Origin: Allolobophora icterica
Lineage: Eukaryota; Annelida; Clitellata; Crassiclitellata; Lumbricidae
Direction: 5' to 3'
Length of the DNA: 64,000 nucleotides
Assembly: GCA_963556255.1 (NCBI GenBank)
Contig: OY744616.1
Coordinates: 309,501-373,500 of the forward strand
The notes beneath the pieces are model-generated. The model did no database searches, had not been told where the DNA came from, and was given only the letters and a program-made list of their open reading frames with translations. The first letter of the stretch is position 1, and every line of letters begins with the position of its first letter. Position numbers and translations under genes: made by a program. Positions 1 through 11,389 of this stretch are shown here, piece after piece.

Positions 1-41
1 AAGAAGGTGACACGGACCAACTCAGTCTGCCATCCATCTGA
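1..41 (+). CDS. Possible upstream exon end (uncertain)
   Basis: The first 41 bases can be read without a stop and end at a good splice donor (GTAAGC follows GAT). Its position upstream of kinase exons on the same strand would suit a low-complexity N-terminal exon of that kinase. The peptide has no recognisable domain, so this is only a splice-site-based suggestion. Confidence 0.2.
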   Translation, partial: EGDTDQLSLPSI

Positions 42-286
42 TGTAAGCATATGTGCCGATGGACCATTGCAGTGCAGGTAGAGAGGATAGAAGAGGCGCA
101 GTTGTTGGGTTCAGTTGTTTAAGCCGAGAGATCATGGGAAAGACAGCTTCATGAATAGATTCGAGGTTTCTGTGACGATCGATGATGTCCTTGTTCTAGG
201 ACATCGAACCCGATGACGATGACGAACCAACTGGAACGAACTGGATCCAAGTGTCCGGTCATCGAGGTCAAGTTCTCCTAATCATA

Positions 287-382
287 ACCACCACCACCAC
301 CACCACCACCACCACCACCACCACCACCACCACCACCACCACCACCACCACCACCACCACCACCACCACCACCACCACCACC
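287..382 (+). repeat. (CAC)n trinucleotide repeat
   Basis: An almost uninterrupted CAC/ACC run of about 95 bases, followed by a degenerate ATC/ATT-rich tail. The histidine, threonine and glycine homopolymer frames across it are products of the repeat, not genes. Confidence 0.95.
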
Positions 383-783
383 CGTCAATATTATCATCCT
401 CATCATCGTCGTTATTATCATTATAAATATCCTAGTCACCATCATCATCATTATCATTTTAATCAATACTATTATAATTGTTGGTTATTATCAAAAAAGT
501 AGATCCAGCAACCGAAAAACCTCGTTCATCAAGAACAGTTCTTGATTTAGGTATGACCAGACAAAGATAATCAGACGACCTCGTTGAATAACGATAAGTC
601 TGAGGAATAACTTCCGAATAAGAACTGACTTTAAGTATCGAGGCTGGCCAGAGTTCAAAGTTTTATAAACTATGAGCTCCAATTTAAAACTAATTCTTTG
701 CTGAATGCAAAGATTTAAGCACAGGGGTAATATGTTCATATAGTTATGGCTCTAGCGAGTCTAGCCAATGAGTTCTGCACTCT

Positions 784-829
784 CTGGTGTCAATAAGCCA
801 AACATGGCTGTTTGGCTTATTGACACCAG
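784..829. repeat. Near-perfect 46-bp palindrome (stem-loop)
   Basis: Arms 784-803 and 810-829 are perfect reverse complements of 20 bases, and one further A-T pair closes a 4-base loop. It could be a foldback transposon remnant or a transcribed hairpin. No flanking TA or other target duplication is obvious. Confidence 0.85.
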
Positions 830-1344
830 TAAGAAGCGAGTTACAGTAATCTAAGCGACTGGAAACCAATGCATTTGCCATGCAGAGGTGTCCTTGCAGA
901 CAATGGTCCTATAACACCTAATTCTGCGTTTGTCACGAATGAACATGTATGATGACTTACAAATTCTGTTTACATGGCCAGTGAGAGACATGGTAGAATT
1001 GAAAACAACTTCTAAGTTACGAGCAGCATCTGCCATCTTAACAATTGAGTCTCTATTGGGTCATGTGTGCACTTCTGAACTTTGGACGGAGGGGTATAAT
1101 ATTATATCAAATGCATAATGTGTGTGACTGTGTTTTGCCTTCTTATTACTCATGTGCATAAATGTTGTTGGCTCTTAACTTTTCATAACCAGTTTATTCC
1201 GGTCAAAACCCTCCGCAGTAAATCGCAGGATGCCATGTACTAATGTCTAAGAAGCATAAACCAAATCCATGTTTAAGTGTCTAGTTGGCCGTAACATAAG
1301 TGACGCACACAACAGCTGAACAATGTCAGCTGTGGTCAATAGAT

Positions 1345-1555
1345 GTCGTCCAGGCCGAGTGGTTAGAGAGCTCGCCTTGTAACGAGGAGAGTACGGGTTC
1401 GATCTTCCTCCTCTGAGACGGTTACTGTGTAGGGACCTTGAGCAAGTCCTTCACTCACTATACTGTAGGCCTATAGCGCCATCAATTGATGCTTGGTCAT
1501 CTTAATATATCTTAATAAATCTGAATAAAGCGCTTAATAAATTCGTAATAATTCG
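1345..1555 (+). mobile_element. tRNA-derived SINE, copy 1
   Basis: The head resembles a tRNA gene of the Ser/Leu type: GGCCGAGTGGTTAGAGAGC serves as A box, and GGGTTCGATC about 40 bases later as B box. A body follows with ACCTTGAGCAAGTCCTTC, then a tail of ATAGCGCCATC and AATAAA-rich DNA. A second, more diverged copy with the same order lies at 46016-46215. It is not a functional tRNA gene, because the 3' acceptor half is missing. Confidence 0.75.
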
Positions 1556-1628
1556 CCAAGATGAGTCAGTTGAAGCATATTAATTAAAGAATGATATCAT
1601 GCAAAGTGTCGGCTGTTGTACATTCAGG

Positions 1629-4600
1629 CATTTTCCGTCCGGTGGGAGACGGAAGACTGTGGAAGAGATGCGTCGATAACAGTCGCAATGAATCGTCCAT
1701 CTACCGAGCCTTGTCCACAGACCTCACGATGCTTTCGATCGCTCCGAGATACTACGGAGAACGACAACTCAACGGATCCTGTATCCTTATCACCTTCAAC
1801 ACAGAAACCACGAGATCTATTTATTCAGATCCTAGATATAAGAAACTTCCTAACAGAATTACACGATGTTGAAATGGTTAAGAGCAAAAGTTAACGCGTC
1901 GTTAATATCTAATTAATTCTTATTCTTATATTATTTATATTTTTCTTAGATATATTTATCCTTTTGAAGAAAAGATTGAAAGCGGAATTAGAATCTGTTT
2001 TTGGTGTTTGATCCTTGACGACAGAAATTGAGACTACGTGGAAATCGAGAACGTTCTGAGACATTTCAAGAATCCTGCGATCATGGACATTAAAATGGGC
2101 AGCAGGTAATTCCCCAACCGATTCTAACCTATCACCCATCAGAGGATTAGATACTAGCAGCCCATGCTAACCTATCTACCCTTAGGGGACTCCGTTTCTA
2201 CATGGACACACACGTTTCACATCCATCGGAAAAACCTTGCGGAATGCCAGTTAGGAGTCGTAATACTCTTACACAAGATGCTATTTCTCTCTTGTTCCTT
2301 CCTTCCTTCCTTCCTTCCTTCCTTCCTTCCTTCCTTCCTTCCTTCCTTCCTTCCTTCCTTCCTTCCTTCCTTCCTTCCTTCCTTCCTTCCTTCCTTCCTT
2401 CCTTCCTTCCTTCCTTCCTTCCTTCCTTCCTTCCTTCCTTCCTTCCTTCCTTCCTTCCTTCCTTCCTTCCTTCCTTCCTTCCTTCCTTCCTTCCTTCCTT
2501 CCTTCCTTCCTTCCTTCCTTCATTCATTCATTCATTTAATTCATTCATTCATTCATTCATTCATTCAATCCATTCATTCATTCATTCATTCATTCATTCA
2601 TTCATTCACAACATTTGTATAGCTCCTATTTTGCGTTGATCCATCTACGCATGGAAATAGACGAGCTATATGATCTGCTTTGTAATAAACATACGTTGTA
2701 ATGTAAGATGGTTGACGTGACTGTGTGTCTCTCAACAGGACTTACGTCGAGGGCGAAGTAACGAACGATGTCAAGTGCAGAGATCTCTACGAAAAGATGA
2801 TTTCAGTTGATCACAACGAACCAACAACAGTTGAACATCGAGACAAAGCAATCACGAAACTCAGATACATGCAGGTCTTAATCTAATCCTATCTGATCTT
2901 ATATATGAAGGTCTAAATCTAATCCATTCCAATCTAATCTGGTTGGAGGACTTCTGCTGTAGCGCTGCCTTGAACGTTCCTAAGTCCATTAGATGCAGAT
3001 CTTCTATCCTAAAATAGTATTAGTCTTAAGCGCCAAATCGCCGCCTGCTGTATTTTCTGATCCTGTTTGAATTACACGCTTCATGTCAGTAATAAAACAC
3101 TTTGATTCATATAGGAACCAGACAAACCACATGAATGGTTTCGTCATGAACTCGTCATATATAATTATATTCCTACCTGTCTGTTTCTGCTTACCTGTCT
3201 ATCAGCCTACCTGTCTCTGCCTTCTTGCCTGTCTGTCTGCCTGTTTACCTGTCCGTTTATCTGCCTACCTATGTAACTGTCAACCTGTCTAGTTGCCTTT
3301 CGTTCTACCTGTCTACCTGTCTGTCTGCCACCCTGTCTACTAAAACTACAAAGACCACTGACCGACTTCATAGTTTCACTGCTGATGGTTGCGCTATATC
3401 TGAAATTCAGTAAGAAAGACTCGAAACTTTGGTCCTTTCTATTTCCTCAAAATGTAGCATTGTTTGTAAGTAGTTTTGTCGTAGACTAGAATTATTTTGG
3501 TCATAGATGAACAGGTCTATCCATCAGTTGCTTAAAAAAGAAGAAACGGTTTAATTCTCGCAAGTCGTTATTTTTGCAAAATTTACATCATCTGGGTAAG
3601 AGTTTTGTCTGCTTTTTTGTAGTTTCGAGAAAATCTGAGTTCGTCTTCAAATCTTGGATTTCGAATTGACGCAGCGAAGGTTTCAAAAGAATTCTTTCAT
3701 TGATAATAGGTTCAACAGAATAATTTAAAGATAAAAATTAAAAGCGTCAGATATGTGAGATTGTTGGGCGCTCAACGATAGTAGCATTTGTTCTTCTTCC
3801 CATGTTGGATAAAATCCTTCGAAGACTCGTCGGTCTGTAATAATTACAAAACGATTTGACAGTCCATGCATTTGGAGAAAATGCTCTACCGTACTAAAAC
3901 ATCAACAGCTTCATCAACGCACCTCTACTGGACAAAGTTGATTATTCTTTTAACTGATAGAACTTTTGAAATTCTCCCTTATATGTGTTTAATTAAACCT
4001 AACATCTTTGATGGATTCTAATTTTCGATTATTGTCTCACTTGATGCGATGATCATCGATTGATGTCTTAGGCTTTTTTTAAAACGGCGCAACAGAAGTC
4101 GATAGACAGAAGAGAATATTGCAATATCCTATTTCTCATATGTCAGATCGTCTACTGTATCATTCGTTGTCTTTTGTTTTCTGTCTCTGTCTCTATCTGT
4201 ATGTCTGTCTCTCTCGCTCTTTCTAAACTCTTCGTTATTTTTCAGCTTCCGGAAGAGAATAAATCACGGAACAATTTCCAACGTACCAAGACCGCGCAAC
4301 AGGTAAATTCATTTATGCATTCTTTATTTCTTTCATTCCAAGTTATTATATAGCGACTCTATAAGATGACTAGTTAGAGAATAGAGACGCTCAAATACTT
4401 ACACTCTCCTCCATTGATTTCTGATTGTTTCAATCCGCTGCGTCTGGTTTAGTACCATTGAAAAGTTTCTTGAACTTGTGTTAATTGTTTTTAGCGATCC
4501 GTGATGCGACTGAACGTAGCCTTTACTAACCTTTTAGTCATAATTTGCGTCTGCTTGTTCTGTTTCATGGAAACAGGAAATTCATGCATTCAAAAATAAG

Positions 4601-6205
4601 TAGAATTTGATAATGAGAAATGCATTCACTCTCATTGTTCAGGAGGAACGCTTGTGATGAAACAAACTGATTATATGAACAAAAGGTCATTAGATTTATT
4701 GTGATTGGGTTCTGTAGGTCTCTCAGAAGTTGGAAGAGTTTGTAAGAGGACGACAAACGACACTAGAGCAACTTCTACACAGACTGAAGGAAATCAGGGA
4801 CGCCTTAGCAACATCGCATTTCTTCCAGACTCACGAGGTAACTCTTCACTCTTATCAGGGTTGACTGTTGAGGACAAACAGACAAGCTCAAGGCGAAGGT
4901 CAACTGCCAGACACCTCGAAGCCAAGGTCAACGAAGAACAGCTCAAGGCCTGGAAAAAGCAAGGCCTAGGCCTGAGAAAGTAAGGCCTAGGCCTGACATA
5001 GCACGTCCAAGGCCTAAAAAGCAAGACCAATCCCGAAGCTTTTATATTTAAATCCAAGAGGAAAGCGACTCGTAAAGGGAGTGGCAAATTCCGTATACCC
5101 GCTCGAAATGTACGATCTTATTTGTGCGATGAACTCGAGGTTGATTTGTGGAATTGTTTAAATTTTAATCAATAATTTGATAATGAATTTGGAATAGTTT
5201 CGGCAAACTCGCTTCGCTTTTGTGAGTTACTTGGAAGATGCTGTTCGCATTCATTCGTGCGTTGGTTTATGGTTGAACTTCTACGCATATATTCAGACAT
5301 GTAACTCTAGATAGTCACTCGGATCCTATTTAAGAACTGAATCTGAGATGCTTGTTTTTTGGTTGATCGATTTCAGTTGATTGGCAGTTCATTGTTGGTC
5401 GTCTACGACCAGAGACGAACAGGTGTCTGGATGATTGACTTCCATAACACGACTTCAACGATCGACGGACGAATCTTGACTCACATCGACAGATGGCAAA
5501 TCGGAAATCACGAGGATGGATACCTGTTCGGTCTTAACAACCTCATTCAGGTAATCATATACTCCGCACAAAGAAAGCTAAGTCGTGGAAACCAGTTGAT
5601 TGATAGGTGCAGAAACAGACAACACAGCATTACAAAGCAATAGTCAGAATTCATTTGGCAACTGACTCTCACAGACTGATCTGATTATCGCTTGGTTTTG
5701 GTGTGTCCTTGGTTGACGCCTTGTGCGTTAAACACCGGCGCGATAGAAGTTATTAATTACAATCACAGACGGACAGCGATACCACAGTTGGATATTATTA
5801 CTTACACGTGTGATAACTTGGTTTAATGTTAATGGAAATGTAATTAGAAAATGTAAACCGGAATAGTCAATGAAAGCGGAAAGAGCTCTTGCTCCATGGT
5901 ACTGTGGAAACGAAGTGAGTTTCATGTGACCGAATAATAATATGAAGAGTAAACGCATCGCCCGTTAGTTGTTGCCTTGTGAAGAGCATGAGTGTCCACT
6001 CCATCTAGCGAATGCTTTCTTTTACACACGTTGTTCGTCCCTGTAAGATCTGTTGCAGCAGGAAATGTCTGCGATAAATAGTAACCTCGAGATTTCTACA
6101 GCGCCAAAAAAGCAGAGTCCAGTTTATTCACAGGCGCTTAGTCAAAACAAAATCAGTAGGCAGGTGGGATCTCTTCTTAAAGAAACGGAACGGTTTTCAA
6201 TCTGA
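1629..6205 (+). CDS. ITPK: Inositol-trisphosphate 3-kinase-like gene, 3' part
   Basis: An intron-split kinase of the inositol polyphosphate kinase family. The family phosphorylates Ins(1,4,5)P3 at the 3 position and shapes calcium signalling. Exons read: about 1629 (possibly 1607)-1780, 2033-2105, 2739-2874, 3623-3679, 4246-4302, 4718-4837, 5377-5550, and a probable terminal exon 6059-6205. All have AG/GT borders and phases that join in one frame. Recognised family motifs in order are a glycine-rich ATP-binding start (GDGRLWK), the substrate/ATP signature PAIMDIKMG followed across a splice by RTYVEGE, AITKLRYMQ, LGFRID, FFQTHE, IGSSLL, the DFG-like metal-binding WMIDF with following TT, and EDGYLFGLNNL. 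The 5' exons lie outside the window or are unrecognised. The terminal exon begins at a CAGCAG acceptor and stops at 6203-6205; it is the least certain part. The first acceptor is also uncertain. Confidence 0.88.
2033..2105 (+). CDS. ITPK: ITPK exon with the PxxxDxKxG signature
   Basis: This 73-bp exon encodes YVEIENVLRHF followed by PAIMDIKMGSR. The P-x-x-x-D-x-K-x-G signature is the diagnostic catalytic motif of the IPK family. It starts with two bases that complete a codon left by the donor at 1780, and its last two bases are completed by the first base of exon 2739-2874, giving the family's G-x-R-T-Y order. Confidence 0.9.
2295..2608 (+). repeat. (TTCC)n then (ATTC)n tetranucleotide tract
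   Basis: About 225 bases of TTCC pass directly into about 88 bases of ATTC with small interruptions. It lies in the ITPK intron between exons 2033-2105 and 2739-2874. The long Ser-Phe-Leu-Pro and Lys-Glu-Gly-Arg frames here are repeat translations. Confidence 0.95.
3172..3340 (+). repeat. Degenerate CTGT/CTAC-type tetranucleotide tract
   Basis: Imperfect runs of CTGT, CTAC and CTGC units in an ITPK intron. It has the decayed look of an old microsatellite. Confidence 0.7.
5377..5550 (+). CDS. ITPK: ITPK exon with the catalytic IDF motif
   Basis: This 174-bp exon runs from an acceptor TTTCAG to a donor GTAATC. It encodes IGSSLLVVYD, then WMIDFHNTT and EDGYLFGLNNLIQ. In the IPK family the IDF(G)KT segment binds the catalytic metal and the EDGY(L)xGL segment forms the C-terminal lobe. 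The glycine after IDF is replaced by H here, an ordinary-looking divergence. The stretch is the clearest match that names the gene. Confidence 0.92.
5690..5770 (-). repeat. SINE-tail-like dispersed repeat
   Basis: The reverse complement reads AATAACTTCTATCGCGCCGG, then a GTTTAACGCACAAGGCGTC core. Related cores (with GTTTAATACACAACGCATC or TTAATGCACAAGGCATC) occur at about 36885-36915 and 15899-15920, and an AATAACTTCTATCGCACTGG copy lies at about 62830-62860. These look like ends of one dispersed non-autonomous family. Confidence 0.45.
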
Positions 6206-6682
6206 TTCTGTGATGTAACTTCTATATATTTCAGATCTTGTCTGGCATTAAGATCTGACGCAGTCTGTGCTTCTCTACGTGATTTTCGATCTGTCCTCAG
6301 AAAAGGAATTCAACTTTGAAGACATTTACTACAGATCTATTATATCGCTTTCGTCTTGATCTCAGTTTTCGATCGTTTTTCCTCTGGACTTTGAAGTTCA
6401 TCAGAATTCATCGAATTGTTAACAAGTTTATTGTTTGATGAAATTATGATGAATATCTGACTATGCGAATGAAGCCGGATATTACGTTTCTCTTCAGCCC
6501 TTGTACGACGTTGGTGGCCATGACTCATCGCTCAACCGGACAATCAATGTTCTTTCAAACATTCTGCCGCATTGGGGTTTATTGGTTTAACATATTGATT
6601 GAAAGTCATAGCGATACGTTTTTCCTTTTGAGTGATAGAAAGATGTCATATTGATAGGTTGTAATAGTGATAGAATGTCCAA

Positions 6683-6688
6683 AATAAA
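6683..6688 (+). terminator. Candidate poly(A) signal of ITPK gene
   Basis: An AATAAA lies about 480 bases after the inferred ITPK stop codon at 6203-6205. Spacing suits a short 3' UTR, but the hexamer is common in AT-rich DNA and no transcript evidence is visible. Confidence 0.3.
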
Positions 6689-7059
6689 CTGATGTAATAT
6701 CTTGATTTCAAATATGGTTTTCAACTGATTTATAAATGTACAAACTCACAGAATGGACTGGCGAAGAAATAAAATCCAATTCTATGATAATCTCAGTTTG
6801 TTGTTCGTGAACATTAAAACATTGTAAACGATTCATGGGTGGCGAAATGGAAATAAATTATGCATGAATAGGCATGAATATGCAGGAATAGGCAGGAATA
6901 TGAATGAATAGGCAGGAAGAGAGAAGGATGGATCACATACATTTAAAAACATGCAATGCATTAAAAAATTAATCGACGCCTGTAACTTGTTGGCAAAAGA
7001 TCTCGTCGCACAACCAGAAGGATCAATCTACACACGTGTGTGCGAACACACCCGAAGAT

Positions 7060-7160
7060 TTTAATCTCCGGCTAACATGGTCCGTACACGGGGACCTTAA
7101 ATGGCGTGGCACCAATTAAAACGGGTTATGATGGTGAAGGATCTCACCCGATTAAATAAT
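7060..7160 (+). repeat. Dispersed repeat D, copy 1
   Basis: It shares a GGGGACCTTAAA then GGCGTGGCACC core with 10195-10315. Both copies have a CATGGTCC-like or GGTCCCATCC-like segment nearby, and both carry a CCGATT/CCGATC end. The spacing and GGTCCCATCC element hint at a very decayed tRNA-like head, but this is not firm. Confidence 0.5.
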
Positions 7161-8565
7161 TAAAAAAAGCAATGTCGAGGCCATGTGGTCGCTGTAGCAC
7201 TGTCAGAGCACGAGGCCCTGAAATGGTGAGGCATCATTCAAAGGAACAGCGGTGGTTAAGGTTGTCACTTGATCAATTCACTGGAAGCAAGCATCGCAGA
7301 GGCCACATACATAGTCGCTATAGATCATCAACTTACATAATAACCGTTGTACGTCTGTCTGTCTGTCTGTCTGTCCCGTAAACAAACACTATTGTGACGT
7401 CACTATACTGCCGCCTTGGCGACGGTTGTCTTGACGGTTGTCTTGACGACGGCTATTGGCCTATAATATGACGTTATTGTTATCACTGCAATAATAATTG
7501 TTTTTATAGGCTATACCGTGATTTTTCACGGGTTTACAGCTAGTAGAACTATAAACGTCCACGTCTGTTCTTTAGCACTGTGGCATAAGACGTAGATTCG
7601 GTAACGTTTGTGAGAATAAAGGAGGATTTCCTTAGGTTCACATTTCCTCCTCTTCCTTATAACTAATTTCGTCTCCCATCGCATTTCCGTGTCTTCTTAT
7701 ATAGGATAACAAATTTATTCTTATTGTCCTTCTCAATCGCTGAAATGTCGCATTTCTTCCCAACTTCCTTCTATTACTATTGTTCATCGCATTCTTCTTC
7801 ATATTCCTCACGCACCCTCAATCTTATCTTTCTCATATTCCTTCTCAAATTCCCACTATTCCTCTCTTACTCATATACCTCCTCAAATTCCGACCATTCC
7901 AGTCTTCCTCATATTCCTCCTCAAATTCCCACCATTCCTCTCTTCCTCATATTCCTCCTCAATTTCCCACCACTCCAGTCTTCCTCGTCTTCCTTTTCCC
8001 TGTCTGAAGTATTGATCGACATTCGGAGCCCATTGTACAGAACCTGGCAGTCCATGCATCGAGTGTTGCCTTGCCAGCTGCTACTGCTGCTGCTGCTGGC
8101 GCCTGTTGGTGGTGAGCGATGGATAAGAGAAGGAAGGAGGGAAGGAAGGAGGAAGAGTGGAGGGAAGCCAGAGGGAAAGGTAAACAACGTCGTCGTCGTC
8201 GATGCCTTTGTTCCTATGCAAAGCAGGACAGCTCCATCAAGACCTCGTTATCACTACTCGATGTAAGACAGGTGCTGAATATTCATCAACCTCTTATGCA
8301 TATTCATAAGGAAAATTTGCATATGTAAACAACGTTTTGATGGTCGTCTAGTCGTCTGGTCGTCTAGTCTGACGATGAGCGTTATATAGCGCCAGTTCGT
8401 TGTTTCGTTAATTCTATCCTCAGCAGCATCGCATCATCATCAGTTCCTCCTCCAGGTCAGTCATCAAATCATCCTCACATCATCAAAACATTAACGTCTG
8501 CCTTCTATGACATATGTCTGTGACAACCTCTCTAGAGGGCGCTGTTAATGATGACTCATTTCAAA

Positions 8566-8842
8566 TCACTCACTCACTCACTCACTCACTCACTCACTCA
8601 CTCACTCACTCACTCACTCACTCACTCACTCACTCACTCACTCACTCACTCACTCACTCACTCACTCACTCACTCACTCACTCACTCACTCACTCACTCA
8701 CTCACTCACTCACTCACTCACTCACTCACTCACTCACTCACTCACTCACTCACTCACTCACTCACTCACTCACTCACTCACTCACTCACTCACTCACTCA
8801 CTCACTCACTCACTCACTCACTCACTCACTCACTCACTCACT
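8566..8842 (+). repeat. (CTCA)n tetranucleotide repeat
   Basis: About 275 bases of uninterrupted CTCA. Because four is not a multiple of three, each strand is open in several frames as Thr-His-Ser-Leu repeats, which explains the long but meaningless reading frames. Confidence 0.97.
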
Positions 8843-9059
8843 TGCTTTGTCGTTGTTTGGTTAGTTGTTTGGCTATCTGATTGGTTGTTTGTTTGAGTGG
8901 TAGTTTGGTTGGTTGGTTGTTTTGTTGTTGTTTGGTTAAATGTTTGTGTTTTTGGTTGTTTCGTAGTTTGGTGGATGTTTGTCTGGTTGTTAGGTTAGTT
9001 GTTTGTTTTTTGGTGGTCGTTGTAATAGTTCGGTGTGTGGCCCTTGTCAGCATCCGTCT

Positions 9060-9164
9060 ACTACCCTCCTCCTCCTCTCCTCCTCCTCCTCCTCCTCCTC
9101 CTTCTCCTCCTCCTCCTCCTCCTCCTCCTCCTCCTCCTCCTCCTCCTCCTCCTCCTTCTCTTCC

Positions 9165-9198
<34 letters not shown>

Positions 9199-9252
9199 TC
9201 TCCTCCTCTCCTCCTCCTCCTCCTCCTCCTCCTCCTCCTCCTCCTCCTCCTT
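9060..9252 (+). repeat. (CTC)n pyrimidine tract
   Basis: Mostly CTC triplets with occasional TTC and double breaks. It is a strand-asymmetric homopurine/homopyrimidine tract capable of triplex formation. Leucine, serine, proline and arginine homopolymer frames are repeat translations. Confidence 0.95.
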
Positions 9253-9835
9253 ACATGAACACAAGTATAATTTACCATGAAGTTCCTGTTTTCTCTTGGG
9301 CGAGTCATAAATGTGCCAGATGCGAACTTTATAATATTTGTCTAATTATTAGAGTTATTGGAAATGACCGCTTCATCTGTCCGACATTTTTATCCTGTTT
9401 CTGTTTTCAAGTGATAGTTAAACACGGCTCTTGTTTGCCACCACCTGTTTGTATGCTATAGAATCATGAAGACAAAGATATTAAATGTTAGCCTCGTTTC
9501 TATCTAGGCATTTACCAACAGCAAGTCTATCATTTTCTCCTCGGAAAGAAACTTTCAATAACAGTTCAAACAACTCCTGCTCGTCATTTCAGCTGCAGTC
9601 GAATTAGAAAGAGTCGCCTTTAAAATAGTGTTTATTGCGTTAGATTGTGATGTGGGATTCGTGTATATATAGGCAATTACACATCGCTGGTCACACAATC
9701 GTTAATGAGCATCATGCTCTCCGTCCGTCTGTCCTTCTGTCTGTCCGTCTGCATGTCCGTTCCTTCCCTCCATCCGTCGGTATAGCTGCCTACCTCTCTG
9801 CCTGCCTGCTTGTCTTCCAAGCCTATCTGCTACTC

Positions 9836-9843
9836 TGTCTGCC

Positions 9844-9892
<49 letters not shown>

Positions 9893-9930
9893 GCTGCCTT
9901 TCTGTCTGTCTGTCTGTCCGTCCGTCTGTC
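9836..9930 (+). repeat. (CTGT)n tetranucleotide repeat
   Basis: A GTCT/CTGT run with one short break by a CTGCCTTT segment, preceded by a degenerate CCGTCTGTC-type region from about 9720. Confidence 0.95.
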
Positions 9931-10194
9931 TGTGTCATACCGCGAGTAAATGAAGCTCTGACTGCGGGATTGAACATATAATTATACCTATAAATAGATT
10001 ATGCAGAGCGTTTAAAAATGGTTGGCATAATTTATGTACACCTGAAACTATCAGTTGGTCACATGAATAGAAAGGCCATTGAGTGAATAGGTCTACATTT
10101 TATGAATACCTTAAGGAAATTCCTTTGTTGCTAAATTCTGCTTAAGACGCAGTCAGGACAAGATGTATTGAGGTGCGGCCTACGCATAAGCATA

Positions 10195-10315
10195 TTTAAA
10201 GAGGCCGTACCAGAAACCCTTTATGACCACCTATTCGTGTACACAAGGGGACCTTAAAAGGCGTGGCACCTATTCCGTCACGCGTAGTCGAGGGTCCCAT
10301 CCGATCGTTTGTTTG
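10195..10315 (+). repeat. Dispersed repeat D, copy 2
   Basis: This shares the GGGGACCTTAAAAGGCGTGG core and the GGTCCCATCCGATC end with the copy at 7060-7160. It is on the same strand and too diverged to define ends. Confidence 0.5.
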
Positions 10316-10385
10316 TTTGGAAAGTGAGCAGGGTCAGAGCCTACGGTCGCTTTAGAAAACCGTGTAATTTACATTTGACATGATT

Positions 10386-10388
<3 letters not shown>

Positions 10389-10442
<54 letters not shown>
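10389..10442 (+). repeat. (TA)n dinucleotide repeat
   Basis: About 54 bases of alternating TA, followed by a small CCTTGTTA triplication. Confidence 0.95.
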
Positions 10443-10446
<4 letters not shown>

Positions 10447-10670
10447 GTTACCTTGTTACCTTGTGCTGTCAGCTCGTGGAGCTCTAGCGATGGTCATGGT
10501 GAACACTCTCCATTGTTTCCTATTCGATGACATATGATATATATGCACTTTATAATCGAAGAATAGAAGCGGAAGAGAAAGAAGACGAATGGAATTCTTA
10601 AACGAGAGTTTTCTCTGTGGGATTTCGTCTGAAGCGAACTGTGGCTGCTAAACGTCTTCACTTCTCTCCT

Positions 10671-10861
10671 CGTCCTCGTCCTCAACCCCTCCTCCTCCTT
10701 GTCCTCGTCCTCCTACTTCTCTTCCCCATCTCTTCCCCAAACTCTTCGTCCTCTGCCTCCTCCCAAAGAACTTTTCCTCCTTCTGCACCTCCTCCCCAAA
10801 CTCCTCATCCTCCCCAAATCTTCCTTCTCCTCCTCCTCCTCCTCCTTCCAAAACACTTCTT

Positions 10862-10892
<31 letters not shown>

Positions 10893-10950
10893 CTCCTCCT
10901 CCTCCTCCTCCTCCTCCTCCTCCTCCTCCACCACCTCCTCCTTCTACTCC
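10671..10950 (+). repeat. CTC-rich tract with an embedded (CTG)n
   Basis: A polypyrimidine stretch of CTC, TCC and CCC units encloses about nine CTG triplets near 10866-10890. All long frames across it are low-complexity artefacts. Confidence 0.9.
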
Positions 10951-11057
10951 TCTTATGCGGATATGAACATAGGCATGATAGGCGATGGCCCACAATCACT
11001 TGCCCTCTAAGAGAAGTTGAGAGGTCGGGCAGTTCAGTTACGGATCCTGGATTTTTA

Positions 11058-11385
<328 letters not shown>

Positions 11386-11389
11386 GCGA

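Larger units (their letters stand above)
6210..8510. other. Intergenic stretch, no supported gene
   Basis: I see no gene with domain support here. It holds short AT-rich tracts, a small GAATAGGCAT-type tandem near 6860-6915, one copy of a dispersed repeat at 7060-7160, a short GTCT run near 7353-7376 and pyrimidine-rich TCCTCATATTCC tandems at 7780-8000. Confidence 0.5.

Noticed and set aside
1366..1420. Functional tRNA gene
   Set aside because: A and B box-like parts exist, but the acceptor stem 3' half is missing and SINE body follows.
2198..2639. Long Ser-Phe-Leu-Pro and Lys-Glu-Gly-Arg reading frames
   Set aside because: They are translations of the (TTCC)n/(ATTC)n tract, inside an intron.
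8514..8880. Thr-His-Ser-Leu repeat proteins
   Set aside because: Pure (CTCA)n is open in several frames; no unique sequence or start context.
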